Shown here in pieces: positions 9,270-20,500 of a stretch of 64,000 bases of DNA. The stretch's first letter is position 1; the number at the start of each line of letters is the position of its first letter. The notes under the pieces are model-generated. The model searched no databases and was not told the DNA's origin. It was given only the letters and a program-made list of their open reading frames with translations. A program made the position numbers and the translations under genes. The stretch is from the NCBI GenBank assembly GCA_947561585.1, contig CANNZV010000274.1, positions 1-64,000 on the forward strand, in the 5' to 3' direction. The DNA comes from Caprella mutica. Taxonomy: Eukaryota; Arthropoda; Malacostraca; Amphipoda; Caprellidae.

Positions 9270-10560
9270 TTTTCAAAAAAGTATTTGACAAAAAGTAATC
9301 TATGATGAAAATTAAATTGCACATCAACATCAATTCTATGAAAAAAGTCAAACTGTAACAGTTATTGTTCTGAGAATGAGCATCAGTAAACTAACTAGTT
9401 TCTAAATCCAGGGATTCTATCTTTAATTCTAGAACATGGCAGAAATAACCTCAGTAGGATCTCATTTGTTGGCTTAGCAATAAAGCTCGATCGAGTTATC
9501 CATTCTTTATCTGGTATTGTCATCTTGGTACTTCCAGTTAGTTAGAGGTCAACCTCCAAATTTGAAGAGAATTTCGGACTCATTTCGGAAAATTAATAAT
9601 TATCCGACGTTATGAAATTCATCTCGATCGTTTTAGAATAATCATCAAATTGATATTTTCTTTTATTAAATACAGGCTATAATGATGTTTCCAATATATT
9701 GATATTTTCATAAAAATAGGAAGAAACATGGAAAGCAAAACATAAGAACAACTCAATGACAGTCCAGGTATGCTGATCTTTCTGTCAATTCTATCAATAT
9801 TTTCTCATGTTAAATTGCATTTCATTGAATAGTTACTTCTAAAGTATAAATAAAAGTATTGGAAAATGCAAAATAATATACATTTAATGATTATAAATAG
9901 ACTTGCCTCCTCAACGGAGAACGGTAGAGCAATGCGACTGTAAAAAAGTTGTAATTAAAGTGAATGGCAATTGAAACATACAATATAGTTTACAGATCTA
10001 ATAAATTCTGATAGAGTATTTAGACTGTTTTAAGTAATTATTATGTTAATAATCATAATGGGATATCTCAATATATTCATTATTCTTTCAAATTTGCAGC
10101 ATATATTTCTACATGGAAGAGCAATTTTCGAATACATTTCAAAAATATATATTATTTGAAATTTCAATTTTTTCTATGAAATTAGAAATATCTAGAATTA
10201 TTAGGTTTATGGACTACACTGCATAGTCTTTAATCCATTTAACATCAAATTGTAAAATCCAGCCAGAGGCTGAGTAAAATGGTTATGCAGTAAACTCCAA
10301 TTAAGATCAGCAATTCTACATTCTTCATACGTATTCTTTGCAAAAAAAAACCTGTGTAGCTAAATTATCGAATGGCACAAACTTGTAGTTTGACCTTCAA
10401 AGTTAAGTGAGGTAGGAAAATAAATCATTCTACCATGTAGGTAATGATGGCCAAAATAGGCACATTGTAGACTCTAGAGAAATAGGCACCTAGTTACTAT
10501 TTTAGAGGAAAAGGCACCTAGTTACTATTTTAGATAAGTAGGTATCTTGTTACTATTTTA
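9270..10560 (-). repeat. Segmental duplicate of the PITP A exon 2 region
   Basis: This block is alignable by eye with about 19010-20300. Examples are the shared CATGGAAAGCAAAACATAAG at 9727 and 19336, the following CTTTCTGTCAATTCTATCAA, and the ATAGGCACCTAGTTACTATT repeats at the right end. Identity looks like roughly 80-85 percent in intron sequence. It carries the extra copy of PITP exon 2. Confidence 0.8.
9907..9937 (-). CDS. Orphan PITP exon 2 (third copy)
   Basis: 31 bp exon encoding (x)[10 protein letters not shown], one synonymous base different from PITP A exon 2 (19509-19539). The acceptor TTTTTTACAG is intact, and the donor is GCAAGT, a GC-AG type donor. It lies downstream of the end of PITP A on the same strand, so it cannot be an ordinary exon of that gene. 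No exon 3 is found between it and the left edge. Either it is a relic of duplication, or it belongs to a third PITP gene whose later exons lie beyond position 1, with the DIRS element in its intron. Confidence 0.6.
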
Positions 10561-11714
10561 GCTTTACTAGTTTCATTTCTGGTCTGTTTTCGATCTTTAC
10601 TTGGTAAAATTCTTATATATTGAAACAATAATTGGAATTAGAATAATATTTTAGAATCATAGATACAAAATTAAAGGATTTAAGCAGAACATTTTTTTTA
10701 ATTACTTTTGTTCTTCACAACCTTAGGGTACGGTTACTATGGATGCGTATTCAAGCGATTTTTCGCACTGACGATATCGTCAGAACTGATCGTCAGTGCG
10801 AGGTGGTTACACTGTACGCGATTTCTGATCGTCAGTGTGTTTCTGCCCAATTAATATTGGGGTCTAAACTAAGTTTATTTGATATAATGTTCATGAGGAA
10901 TTAATACATGTGCGCCTCTGAAATAATAGACGCAACTCTAATTTGATTATTATTTTTACAATTTCACTACACACAATTTTGAAATACCTAAATAGAGAAA
11001 TATTTTTTATGTAATATAATTATTGAAAGATATTCCATTTTATTAAAAATTTAAATTGTACAAAGTAACAACCAATTCAAGCCTTTATATATAATTTTAT
11101 TATGATTAAATAAATTTAAATAATTAAATAATATTTGTATTATTTCTTATACCTAGTTTTAAATAATATATTTCCAAAATGCATGGATAAACAGTAATAG
11201 CAATCAAAAGAAAGAGAAATATACACAAAAATACCGAAAGTTGTCGCAAGTCGCATGAAAAAATCAAACTCATTTGAACGCTGAAGTTAGTCTGACGACT
11301 TCGTACGTATTCTGACGACCAAATCGCAGCCACTAGGCATCTAGTAGTTACTATTTTAGAGAAATAGCACCTAAGTACTATATTAGAAATATAGCCACTA
11401 GGGTAAGTTCTCAATTATCGGTCAGTACTACATCTTCGGTGTAATAATTACAATTTTTATATTGTTTTTCTTATATGACCGAAGATGTAGTACCAACCGA
11501 TAATTCGGAACTTACCCTATTAACTATTTTAGAGAAATAGTTACATTGCTATTATACTAAATAAATAGGCACCTACAGTTACTATATTTTAGAGAAATAG
11601 GTACCTAGTTACAATTTTTTTTTAAATATTTCTAAATATGATATTTTTAGATTTGTCAATGACATGATAAAAGAATACGGCATGACATAATAAATTTAAT
11701 TTAATTGATTCATA
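10561..11714. repeat. Degenerate 28 bp repeats and a short fold-back element
   Basis: Scattered units of the ATAGGCACCTAGTTACTATT family occur at 11340-11400 and 11520-11625. At 11400-11518 there is a hairpin whose ends are AGGGTAAGTTC and its complement, with ATCTTCGG motifs in each arm. The diverged sequences at 13065-13190, 22410-22460 and 30480-30540 share the ATCTTCGG/TTATCG pattern, so this looks like a small fold-back MITE family. No gene seen. Confidence 0.55.
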
Positions 11715-12250
11715 AAGCTAGGTACCTACCACAGTACAGAGAATATATAGTATCCCAGAGCTATAGGGGGGATATTACGCGTGTCCCGGTAGGCTGTGAC
11801 GTCACATGTCAACAATGGTGCGTACGTTTGTACGTACAGTACAAACACAAAAGATGGCTGCAACACACCCAACTTTTGTTAAATAACGTTTTCGGTGATA
11901 TTTTTTTTAATTCCACATTATCGCATGCTATAATCCAATCTCTATAGTCATACGGACGAAAATTAAAAAATGACTGTTGATGAAATTGCTACTGGTCTTT
12001 TTACACCCAAAATAGTAACAAATTTTTAGTCTTGAAGAAGACGATTTATTCAAGATAATTAGATCATTAGTCAGATCGGTCGCGTTGTCCGCCATCTTAA
12101 TTCTCTATTCCACGTGACCCACAGCAATTCTGTCTACTATGACGTGACCTCTTGTTTACATACATGACGTCACTGCCTACCCAAAATAAATTTGAATAAT
12201 ACATGGAACTGGGGTACTATACTATTCTGTTTACTATGGTACCTACCTAC
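11715..12250. mobile_element. Fold-back/MITE-like element with imperfect inverted ends
   Basis: The left end AGGTACCTACCACAGTAC pairs imperfectly with the right end GTTTACTATGGTACCTAC. Further in, GTAGGCTGTGACGTCACATG pairs with CATGACGTCACTGCCTAC. It has no coding capacity. The superfamily is unknown. Confidence 0.5.
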
Positions 12251-13477
12251 CCGCTTTCCAGCGAAATCGTAAATGTTTCTGAATATCTTTTATTGTTTTA
12301 TAATTAGACAAATTCATTTGGGAGATACACTAGGTAGGTACAGTTTTAAATACTTTTTATAATGTTGGTATTAGCTAAATGTTAATCGGTTAACTCCTAG
12401 TTCACGTCCCTAATTGATTTGGGTGGAGAGCAGGTCATAACCGAGAATAACCGATCAACTACCGAGAATTTGATTTTTGTGTTCATTTTCCTCTTTTCAT
12501 CCGTGAGTGTAGTAACCGGTGCTTGTGTCCCTTTACGTTACATTCCTTGGTATGTGACTGCTTTCACACAGTAGCTTTTCTGCATCCATGAGCTTTATCA
12601 CCGATTGGTGACTTTGGTCATGAAGCCACTTTCCTTTCTGACTGCTTCTTAGAGTTCCTTGCATTTTAAAGTTATTGCAAAAGATGGAGCCGAGTATGAG
12701 GCAACCTTTATTATTTGTAATTTTTGACAACTTCCATATAAACAAATGATAATAAAACAGACTCTTACCTGTATTCTTTTCCTAAACTATTTTGATCTTT
12801 CTAAGGGTTTCAACCAAATTATTTAGTGAGGTTGATGCAAAAGTTTATTCTTTTTATAGTATTCACCCTTCTATTTGAAGCAAATTATTACCATTGCTTC
12901 ATAAAATATTTGTATCCAATCCTTATTATAATTCTGTACCTACTATAATGATTAATTTGTAATGATTTCAGTAAAAAAAATAAAGTAGCCCAACAATTTA
13001 TTCAAGTACAAACTAAGTTAATTTAAATGAAAAAGAGTAAGTGTTAATGTGTAAAGGTTGCGTAAGTTCCAAGTTATCGTATTTTTATCGTGAGAAAAAA
13101 AAGCATAATAAAGATTAAATAATAATTATTATAATTTTCTTATATGTTCGAAGATGAAAAACAAACCCGATAACTCTGAACTTATCATAGGTGTAAGTAT
13201 TTCAAACTTTATTTATTTTAAATGTATATATTATAAAAGTACTTAATTCCTATTTTTGAAGTAGGTTCTAAAACACGTCAAAACTTCTCATTTTGTAGTT
13301 TCTAACTTTAGCTACTCCCAGGGAGATATTTTGATCAATTTATTACTATTATTTCTTTACTCAAATTTGTCAAAGCTAATTTATAATCTATATTATAACT
13401 TTGCAAACAGTGTTTTTACCAAATAGCTAAAACATAATTTTACGATATCTAAATCTATACTGTCAGCCATGTCATTC
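12251..13477. repeat. Interspersed repeat copy; otherwise nothing seen
   Basis: On the minus strand, 12533-12640 contains a copy of the KLMD repeat family also found near 18.3, 28.1-28.6 and 53.3-53.9 kb. It reads SVIKLMDAEKLLCESSHIPR. The rest is AT-rich sequence downstream of PITP A, which may include its 3' untranslated region. Confidence 0.45.
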
Positions 13478-16400
13478 TTAGCGTTCCATCATTCCCTTGA
13501 CATCTCCTGTTGCTCGCATCGTATCGAGTTCCCCCTTAGTCTTCTCTTCCAGCTGTCTGATCTCTTCCATTGTCATACCCAACCACTTGTCAATGGAGCA
13601 GAAAGATTGCCTGAAACAATAATAATCATATAGGGTAACCACTCAATTAATGAATAATAACATTACTCTGGAGTGGGAGTTAACAACTTAACATGATTGA
13701 CCTAGCAAAACGCCACCCGGAGAAAGGCCTCCACGTGGTGGCGGTGTGACCCAATGACGGGCATTAAAGTCTCCTCAACCTCCTACCTCACTTATGGGGA
13801 CGTGACTGAAGTGTCACCTCGGGTCCACCATCGTACACACACAGACCCCCAAAATGTTTTTCCCCAAAGGGGAGAGCATGAGCTGGCCTACTTCCCCTTC
13901 AACTCTTCTGCTCCTCTTCCTGTAAATCTTATACTCTGAGGTAAAGTCTTCCTGGACCCGTTGAAAAGGTGGATCTAGTGTGAGGGATGTAGCAGTTGAA
14001 CACACTACAATATACGCTGATCTGAGGTTCGTCAACACAGACACATCTCACAGGGATGGCGGAGTAAAAATTGTCACCACCCCTCAGATAACAGGACATC
14101 AACAACGCCATCTAACACTTCTAATCACATCTTTTTTACTCCTGCTTTTCTTCCTTTTATACCTCCTCCTATCACTCAAACTGTTCTTCAGCCTATTGCA
14201 TCTGGTCTTCTGGTTCAAACATACATCAGTTATTTAGCGTACATAATTATCTCTATCTAAAACAGATATTTTTTTTATCACTCTTATTAAAAAAAAGGTA
14301 TCGACAAACCTGCATGTCAATATTTATATTTATTTGTGAACAGTAGTTTGACTACGTACGTACTGTATTATATACATTTCTTTGAAACACTGGAAATGAT
14401 TTCCAAATGATAGCTTTCTGAACACTTCAAATTAACAATCGGAAAAACTGAACATCATAAGTGTTTCAATGATAAATAATCAAATTCCCTCGCCGGGAAT
14501 CGACCCTCCAGAACAGTAAATTAAAACACTGACCACGGTCCACGACACTGCGGTTAGAGTATTTATTACCTTAAAGGTCCTCTCCAGGCTCCGAGGGAAA
14601 AATTTCTTTTAAGATTTAGTACCATTAATAAACAAACCCCATAAAACTCGATCAGTATATAAATTTTTATATGTATTTAAAGTTTTTAATACTCGTTGTT
14701 CAGTAGTTCTACGAATCTTTAATATGACGTTGAAGATAAATATTCTACAACCTTAGTTTGTGCTGTAAATGGTTTCCTAAAGTATATAAACAGTTAAATA
14801 ATAAGTTTCTTCTACTTTATACCTTTATATGGATATTTATTATTGGATTAATTAGATTAGTATACCTACCTAGCTAACATTCCGAATCAAACAGTGTTCA
14901 ACAAGAACAGTGTTCTTTAGATTCAAAATTAACGAGTCTGACGTAAATCGATTATTGTACAGTTTTGATTATAAAAAAAAATATAAAGCACATAGAATCA
15001 AATATGTGCTACTTAATTTTATAAGGTTTGAACTAAAATGATGAGAAACAATTACCCTCATTGATTAAAACATCATAAAAATTTGCTAGGAAGGGGACCT
15101 TTAATGTATTCTAGAGTAGGGGCTTATGTGTTATTTCATAAAACACATTAATTAACACATTTCATAATGTGTTATTTCTTGATGTTCAGGCCTTTCCATT
15201 CTTGTTCTAAGCCGTTCATAAAATTTCAATCGAAGTACATTTCCAGAGTTAAAAATAGTTTCATTAGTGTTCACATATAAATGTAGAAAAGTGGGTTTAC
15301 TTTCTTTACGATTTTTCTCATCTAACCTGTAGAATTTGCGGAAGATTCTTTCTTCGAAATTAATGATCCTCTTTTCCATCATATCTTGTAAGCCCCACCA
15401 CTGGAACTCGCAGGTCACCACCTTGTAACATGTCATCACGGGGTCAACCTGAAAGAATAACTTACCTTAGTATCAAAAAAATTGTTTGAAATATGAAAAT
15501 TACTCTTGAAGCTTCATCGACACCATTTTGCAAATCATTCTATAACATCAGCATTCAACAACTGATTACCAAAATTATTATTGCAATAATTTATTATTTA
15601 TTTCAAAGAAGCGGGAAAAATAATGTCACACTCATATTTTTTTCACACTATCATAAATGAGTTCTTTATATTTTAGTCTAGTGAAAATAAATTTCGGCAG
15701 TTTTCTTCGATGTTTAAAGAAAACTTCATCTAAATTTACGGGAAGGCTAGTCTTTATTTGATGTTTCTAACCCTCTTTTTTTTTAATATCAGTCCATTGA
15801 AGCTGAATTTTCCAATGAAAAGTAAAATTGAATTTTAAGAAACTTTTGCTCGTGACATTTTTTCGATAAAATGAATATTAAAATCTGTAACGAATTTTTT
15901 TCAAAATTCAATTTTTCTACAACTTTTCAAATTTTAGTTTAATATCATTGTTCTTGGTTTCAAATTGCAGATAATATTAGTGTGAACGATTTCATCTGAA
16001 CACTTTTTAGAATTTTTTTGTTTTATCAGATATTTCAAAATTACAAAAAAATGACTATTTTGATATTTTTTACTTTTCTGTTATCCTAATTCGAAATTTC
16101 ATATTCTGTTGCTATTTAACTAAAAGTTACATTCCTCTCGAATTTGATTAGAATTTTGATTTTAAAAGCATGCTATCTAAATGGGATTTGCAGCAAAAGG
16201 ATAAGAAACGTTGGACACATTGTTTAAGGGAATAAAACTTTAAGGGGACCTTTAACTGTGTATTTCATTCTAAAACCAAACCTTCTGGTCCCAGTCCAAT
16301 CCCTTGAGACCCCGTCCCGTCTTCTCACTCTTGAACTCTGAAGGGTCCGTAGATACATTGTAGTCATCGGGAACGACGGGGTCATTAACAAAGTCGATCT

Positions 16401-19400
16401 TTACCACCTTACGATTTTTCAATTGGTCCGGTGTAAGCTCCAGTGCCTGGAAAACCATGCAGTAAAGTGTGACACTTCTCACCATTTTAATGGAGAGAAA
16501 TAACACAATATGGAGGAAAAAAACAAAGATTGAAACAAGTAATTCATGAATTTCCTCTTAATACAATGTTGAATTAGACTGTAATGTTAATTATGATGAA
16601 TTATCTAGTCTGAGAGCCACTTTTTCAATATTGGAAGTGATCACAAATGAGGTAATTTAGGATGGGGAAATTATTCTAATTACATGAATAATTTAATCTC
16701 TAGGATCATCGAAATCACTACAGTAAGAATTCAATACTCACATTATCGAGTTCTGCTCGTCCAGAAACGTACAAACTCTCAATGCTGAGTAGGAATTTAT
16801 CTTTCATGTAGCTTGGATTCTGCAATAGAGAGGATGTTCAAGAAAATAGACTCATACTTCTATTGACAATACAAAACAATAAAATATTTTTAATTGCTAT
16901 AAATGGATGGCAATAGATTTATTGATTTCTCATTTAAAAGGATTTTGATAACGATTAATTAGAACGCAAAAATTCTTTGAATTTCGGTTCAATCTTATTT
17001 AATGGGCAACTCTAAGCAATTTTTTACTGTTTTAATCAATAAGGCTTATGCTTCTTTCAGTATCATTTTTCTGTGAACCCCCGAAATTTGATAGCAATAT
17101 TCAAATCTATATGTCTTATAAGATTTTTTAATCTAATCTCTACAATAGCCGTTTTATTTCCAACGTACTAATTTTCAGTCCTGAAAAAAAAGCACACCGT
17201 TTGTTTTGAATGTCAGCTATGTAGGTATAATGAATTCAATATGAAATATTCGTGTAAAGTTATAAAATATGATTAATTTATTTAATAAACGTTCATACAC
17301 TTCAGAGAATAACTTACAGTCTAAACTCTAAACTAAGGCCGAACATGCATCGGTTGTCAATTGAATTCAAATGGGTAATCACAAAGAGTGTACAATCTTT
17401 TTCTTCAGCGTCTTATTAGGGTTTTGAATAATTATTGTGCACAGAGTATGAAAAACTTTAAATGCATATAAAAATAAATATTATATATGTAAATTATGTA
17501 TATATACTAAAACGAATTTGATGCGGTTTGCTGATTAATGATCCTAGACCTTAGTTATAATATGTAATAAACTCATTTCCCCCGCAACCTGGAGAGAACC
17601 TTTGAACCTTATTTAACAATAATTATTCTACCATTATTCAAGAAAATTAATTAGGAAAATATTATTTAAGATTTTTCTCACCGATATCGTTGTCATGGTG
17701 TAGGGATAAGCATTATGGGAACGTTCATAGAGTTCCGCCGCGCCAGTGGGTGCCATCCTTTGCATAGCAGATGGAAGCTTACTATAGAAAGAGGAATGAA
17801 ATAACGCTGGTAACCGATTGATAACTTCGATATGATGTTAAAACTATCTCTTTGATTCTTCACTACGAACTATAAGTACAACGGTTGTTGGTGGCTTTAC
17901 TTGACAACCCTTGTCTAAATATACTCACTTTAACCTATCACACTAAAAAAACTCTATTGCAAGATAACAATATTCCAGTTGATAATTACCTACTCATATG
18001 ATATACTTTATGAGTGTGCTGGCCCTTGTTGTACTTTCCACCCATCATTGGCTTGCCTTCAAAAGGTTCATTGATGACGATTTCCACTCCTTCTTTCCCT
18101 CCTGTCTCTTCCTTGCTCATTTCAACCACATTGTAGAGCTGACCAACTTGAAACTGAAGATTAACGTACGATTGACCAGTTAAAACTATAAGAATGAAGT
18201 TGATCAGTAGAAATAGTAGATTTTAATTAATTTAATTTGGTTGGTGTTTAACGTCATCTTCGGAACCAAAGGTCATATCGCTGACGCCAGAAGTAAATTA
18301 AATACAAGGGACTGGAAGAAGCAGTCAGAAATGAAATTGGCAACATGAACAAAGTCGCCTACCACCGTCGGTGATAATGCTCATGGATACTAGAAATATA
18401 AGTGTGAAATCGACCAGTTAAAAATATAAGTGTGAAATTGATCAGTAGAAATAGAAAAGAGTGAAATTGGCCAGTTAAAACTACTAGTGTGAAATTGACC
18501 AGTAGAAATAGAAAAGTGAAATTGACCAGTAGAAATTGAAGAAGAGTGAAATTGGCAAGTAGAAATAGATAAGAGGAAATTAACAATTAGAAATTTAAAA
18601 AGAAGGAAATTGACAATTTGCTTCACATAATTGATTAAACTTTTGACAAGAAGTGTTTTTGATTCAAATAAAAAATAATTTTGAAAGTTATGAAACTTAC
18701 GTATAATTTTTTTTTGGAAATGCCAAGAAAAACAACCAGGCAACATTTTTATAGCTTGCCTGTCTTTGATGCAGGTAGAAATATTAGAGAAAATAAATAT
18801 AGTTTGTGAAATCACTTCACTGAATAGCTGCAGGCATTTAACGTACAAAAACTTTCGATGGAATAACAGACCATTATTAACAGAGTGGTTGATTTTTTGT
18901 TAATATATTGTGTCTGGTACATTTGTTCTATGAGTGTAATTTGGGAGGTAACGAGCGACATTGGGAATAACACGTTTCTAACCTTCCCTTTTTCTCAACC
19001 TTATTTGACGAAAGTAAACTATGATGAAAAGTAAATTGCAAAGAGATCTAGAACTAAGAGTTTAAAAAAAATATATTCTACGAAAAAAAGTCATAATAAT
19101 AAGTCACAATGATAATGAGAAGAAAAAAATTAACTCGAAATCATGAATTCGATCATAAAATTATTGTAGATTTCATATCTAAAACCTAATAATTATCTGA
19201 TGCTCTGAAATTCATCTCGAACATTTCAGATTAATCATCACATTGATATTTTTTTCTATTTAATGGATACTACAATAATGCTGATTCCAATATATTGATA
19301 ATTTTATATAATACCTATAAATAAATAGGTAGAAACATGGAAAGCAAAACATAAGAACAACTCAATAACATGCCAGGTATGCTGATCTTTCTGTCAATTC

Positions 19401-19539
19401 TATCAATATTCTCTCATGTTTAATTGCATTTCATTGAATAGTTACTTCTAAAGTATAAATAAAATATTATTAGAAAATGCAATATTTAATGATTATAAAT
19501 AGACTTACCTCCTCGACGGAGAACGGTAGAGCAATGCGA
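13478..19539 (-). CDS. Phosphatidylinositol transfer protein, paralog A (exons 2-8)
   Basis: Class I PITP, a cytosolic START-like protein that moves phosphatidylinositol and phosphatidylcholine between membranes. Minus-strand exons: 19539-19509, 18153-17990, 17781-17682, 16819-16742, 16446-16282, 15448-15327, 13610-13478 (stop TAA). All have AG acceptors and GT donors, phases fit throughout, and exon 8 ends in DVKGMMER. Family landmarks in order: [42 protein letters not shown] (the inositol-binding Thr-x-Lys), [40 protein letters not shown]. Unusual points: the usual AWNAYPYC is SHNAYPYT, so the conserved pocket Cys is Thr and the Trp is changed, and GRGPLGPNW is GRGLKGLDW. Exon lengths equal those of paralog B except 165 versus 168 bp. 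The first exon (about 20 coding nt) was not found. The frame is intact, so it is probably a functional divergent duplicate. Confidence 0.9.
13620..14240. other. GC-richer block in the last intron of PITP A
   Basis: This part of the 13611-15326 intron has clearly higher GC than its surroundings. Short frames are open on both strands, but I recognise no protein in them. It may be the 3' end of an old retroelement. Confidence 0.3.
14482..14570 (-). repeat. tRNA-derived SINE-like sequence
   Basis: Read on the minus strand, the segment has an A-box-like GTGTCGTGGACCGTGG, then, about 30 nt later, a B-box-like GGGTCGATTCCCGG. This is the internal polymerase III promoter arrangement of tRNA-derived SINEs. 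No cloverleaf could be drawn, so a working tRNA is unlikely. It abuts the TTAA MITE at 14571. Confidence 0.45.
14571..15104 (+). mobile_element. TTAA-flanked MITE, copy 1
   Basis: Starts TTAAAGGTCCTCTCCAGGCT and ends GGAAGGGGACCTTTAA, so TTAA lies at each end with AGGTCC inverted termini. TTAA duplication with short inverted ends points to the piggyBac superfamily. It has no ORF. It lies in the last intron of PITP A. Related copies are at 32341-32891 and 50098-50704, a diverged one at about 16995-17605, and a right end alone at about 16186-16253. Confidence 0.75.
15640..16253. repeat. Interspersed repeat in a PITP A intron
   Basis: Alignable by eye with 22990-23420 (shared TTTCAAATTGCAGATAA and AAATTGAATTTTAAGAAACT-like stretches) and, inverted, with part of 30230-30420. 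Its last 70 bp equal the right end of the TTAA MITE family (AAGGGGACCTTTAA at 16240-16253). Non-coding. Confidence 0.5.
16995..17605. mobile_element. Diverged TTAA MITE, copy 2
   Basis: Inverted relative to copy 1. It begins near TTAATGGGCAACTC and ends with GGAGAGAACCTTTGAA, with internal identity to 50100-50700 (for example AAAGAGTGTACAATCTT). Both terminal TTAAs are damaged, so this copy is old. It lies in the PITP A intron 16820-17681. Confidence 0.6.
18390..18620. repeat. Minisatellite in PITP A intron 2
   Basis: Imperfect direct repeats of about 27-30 bp with the core GTGAAATTGACCAGTAGAAA, roughly eight units. The open frame on the minus strand is a by-product of the repetition. Confidence 0.7.
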
Positions 19540-20089
19540 CTGTAAAGAAGTTAATTAAAGTGAATGGCATTGAAACATAGGTAATATAGTTCACAGTTCT
19601 AATTAATTCTTTTGGAAAACATGTATATTTTTTTAGATATTATTAGAAAATCATATAAGTGATTTGTATAAGTGACTATATAATGGGACATCTAAATATC
19701 TGCACTAGCTAATCTTTTTCAAATTTGCATCATACTTTTCTAACATGGAACAACAAGTTTCGAATACATTTAAGAAAATAATGTTACTTGAAATTTACTA
19801 TTTTTCTATGAAATTTAGAAATATCTAGAATATATTATGTGCATACTAGTTTATATTCTGCTCAATGTCAAACAGTAAAATTTAGCCAGAGGCTAGGTAG
19901 TACCTAGACAAATGGTAATGCGGTAGAGACTCCATAAGATCATCAATTCTACATTCTCTAAACGTAATCATTGTAAAAAAAACCTGTGTACCTAAACTGT
20001 AGATTGCTAAGAGAATGGCACAAACTTGTAGTTTGACCTACAAAGATAAGTGCTGCAGGAAAGGAAATGATTCTACTATTTAGTTAATG

Positions 20090-20500
20090 ATAGCCAAAAT
20101 AGGCACCTAGTTACTGTTGTAGAGAAACAGGCACCTAGTTACTATTGTAGAGAAACAGGTACCTAGTTACTATTGTAGAGAAATAGGCACCCAGTGAAAT
20201 AGTTTAGAGGAATAGGCACCTTGTTTCTATTTTAGATAAATAATCAACTAGCTGCTATTAAGAGAAATAAGCACCTAGTTTTTATTTTACAGGAATAGGC
20301 ACCTAGTTACTATTTTAGAGAAATAGGCACCTAGTTACTATTTTAGAGAAATAGGCACCTAATTACTATTTTGGAGAAATAGGCACCTAGTTACTATTTT
20401 AGAGGAATTGATACCTAGTTACTATTTCAGAGGAATTGATACCTAGTTAGTATTTTAGAAGAATAGGCACCTAATTACTATTTTAGAGAAATAAACAATT
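20090..20500. repeat. 28 bp minisatellite
   Basis: About 14 units of ATAGGCACCTAGTTACTATT plus TTAGAGAA. The same unit occurs in degenerate arrays at 10450-10560, 11335-11625 and near 21260. Confidence 0.85.

Noticed and set aside
14482..14570. A true tRNA gene
   Set aside because: A-box and B-box-like motifs are present, but no acceptor stem or anticodon arm can be formed. SINE-like is the safer call.
18390..18848. Minus-strand 152-codon frame in PITP A intron 2
   Set aside because: Made of the GTGAAATTGACCAGTAG minisatellite translated in frame. No splice signals link it to the gene.
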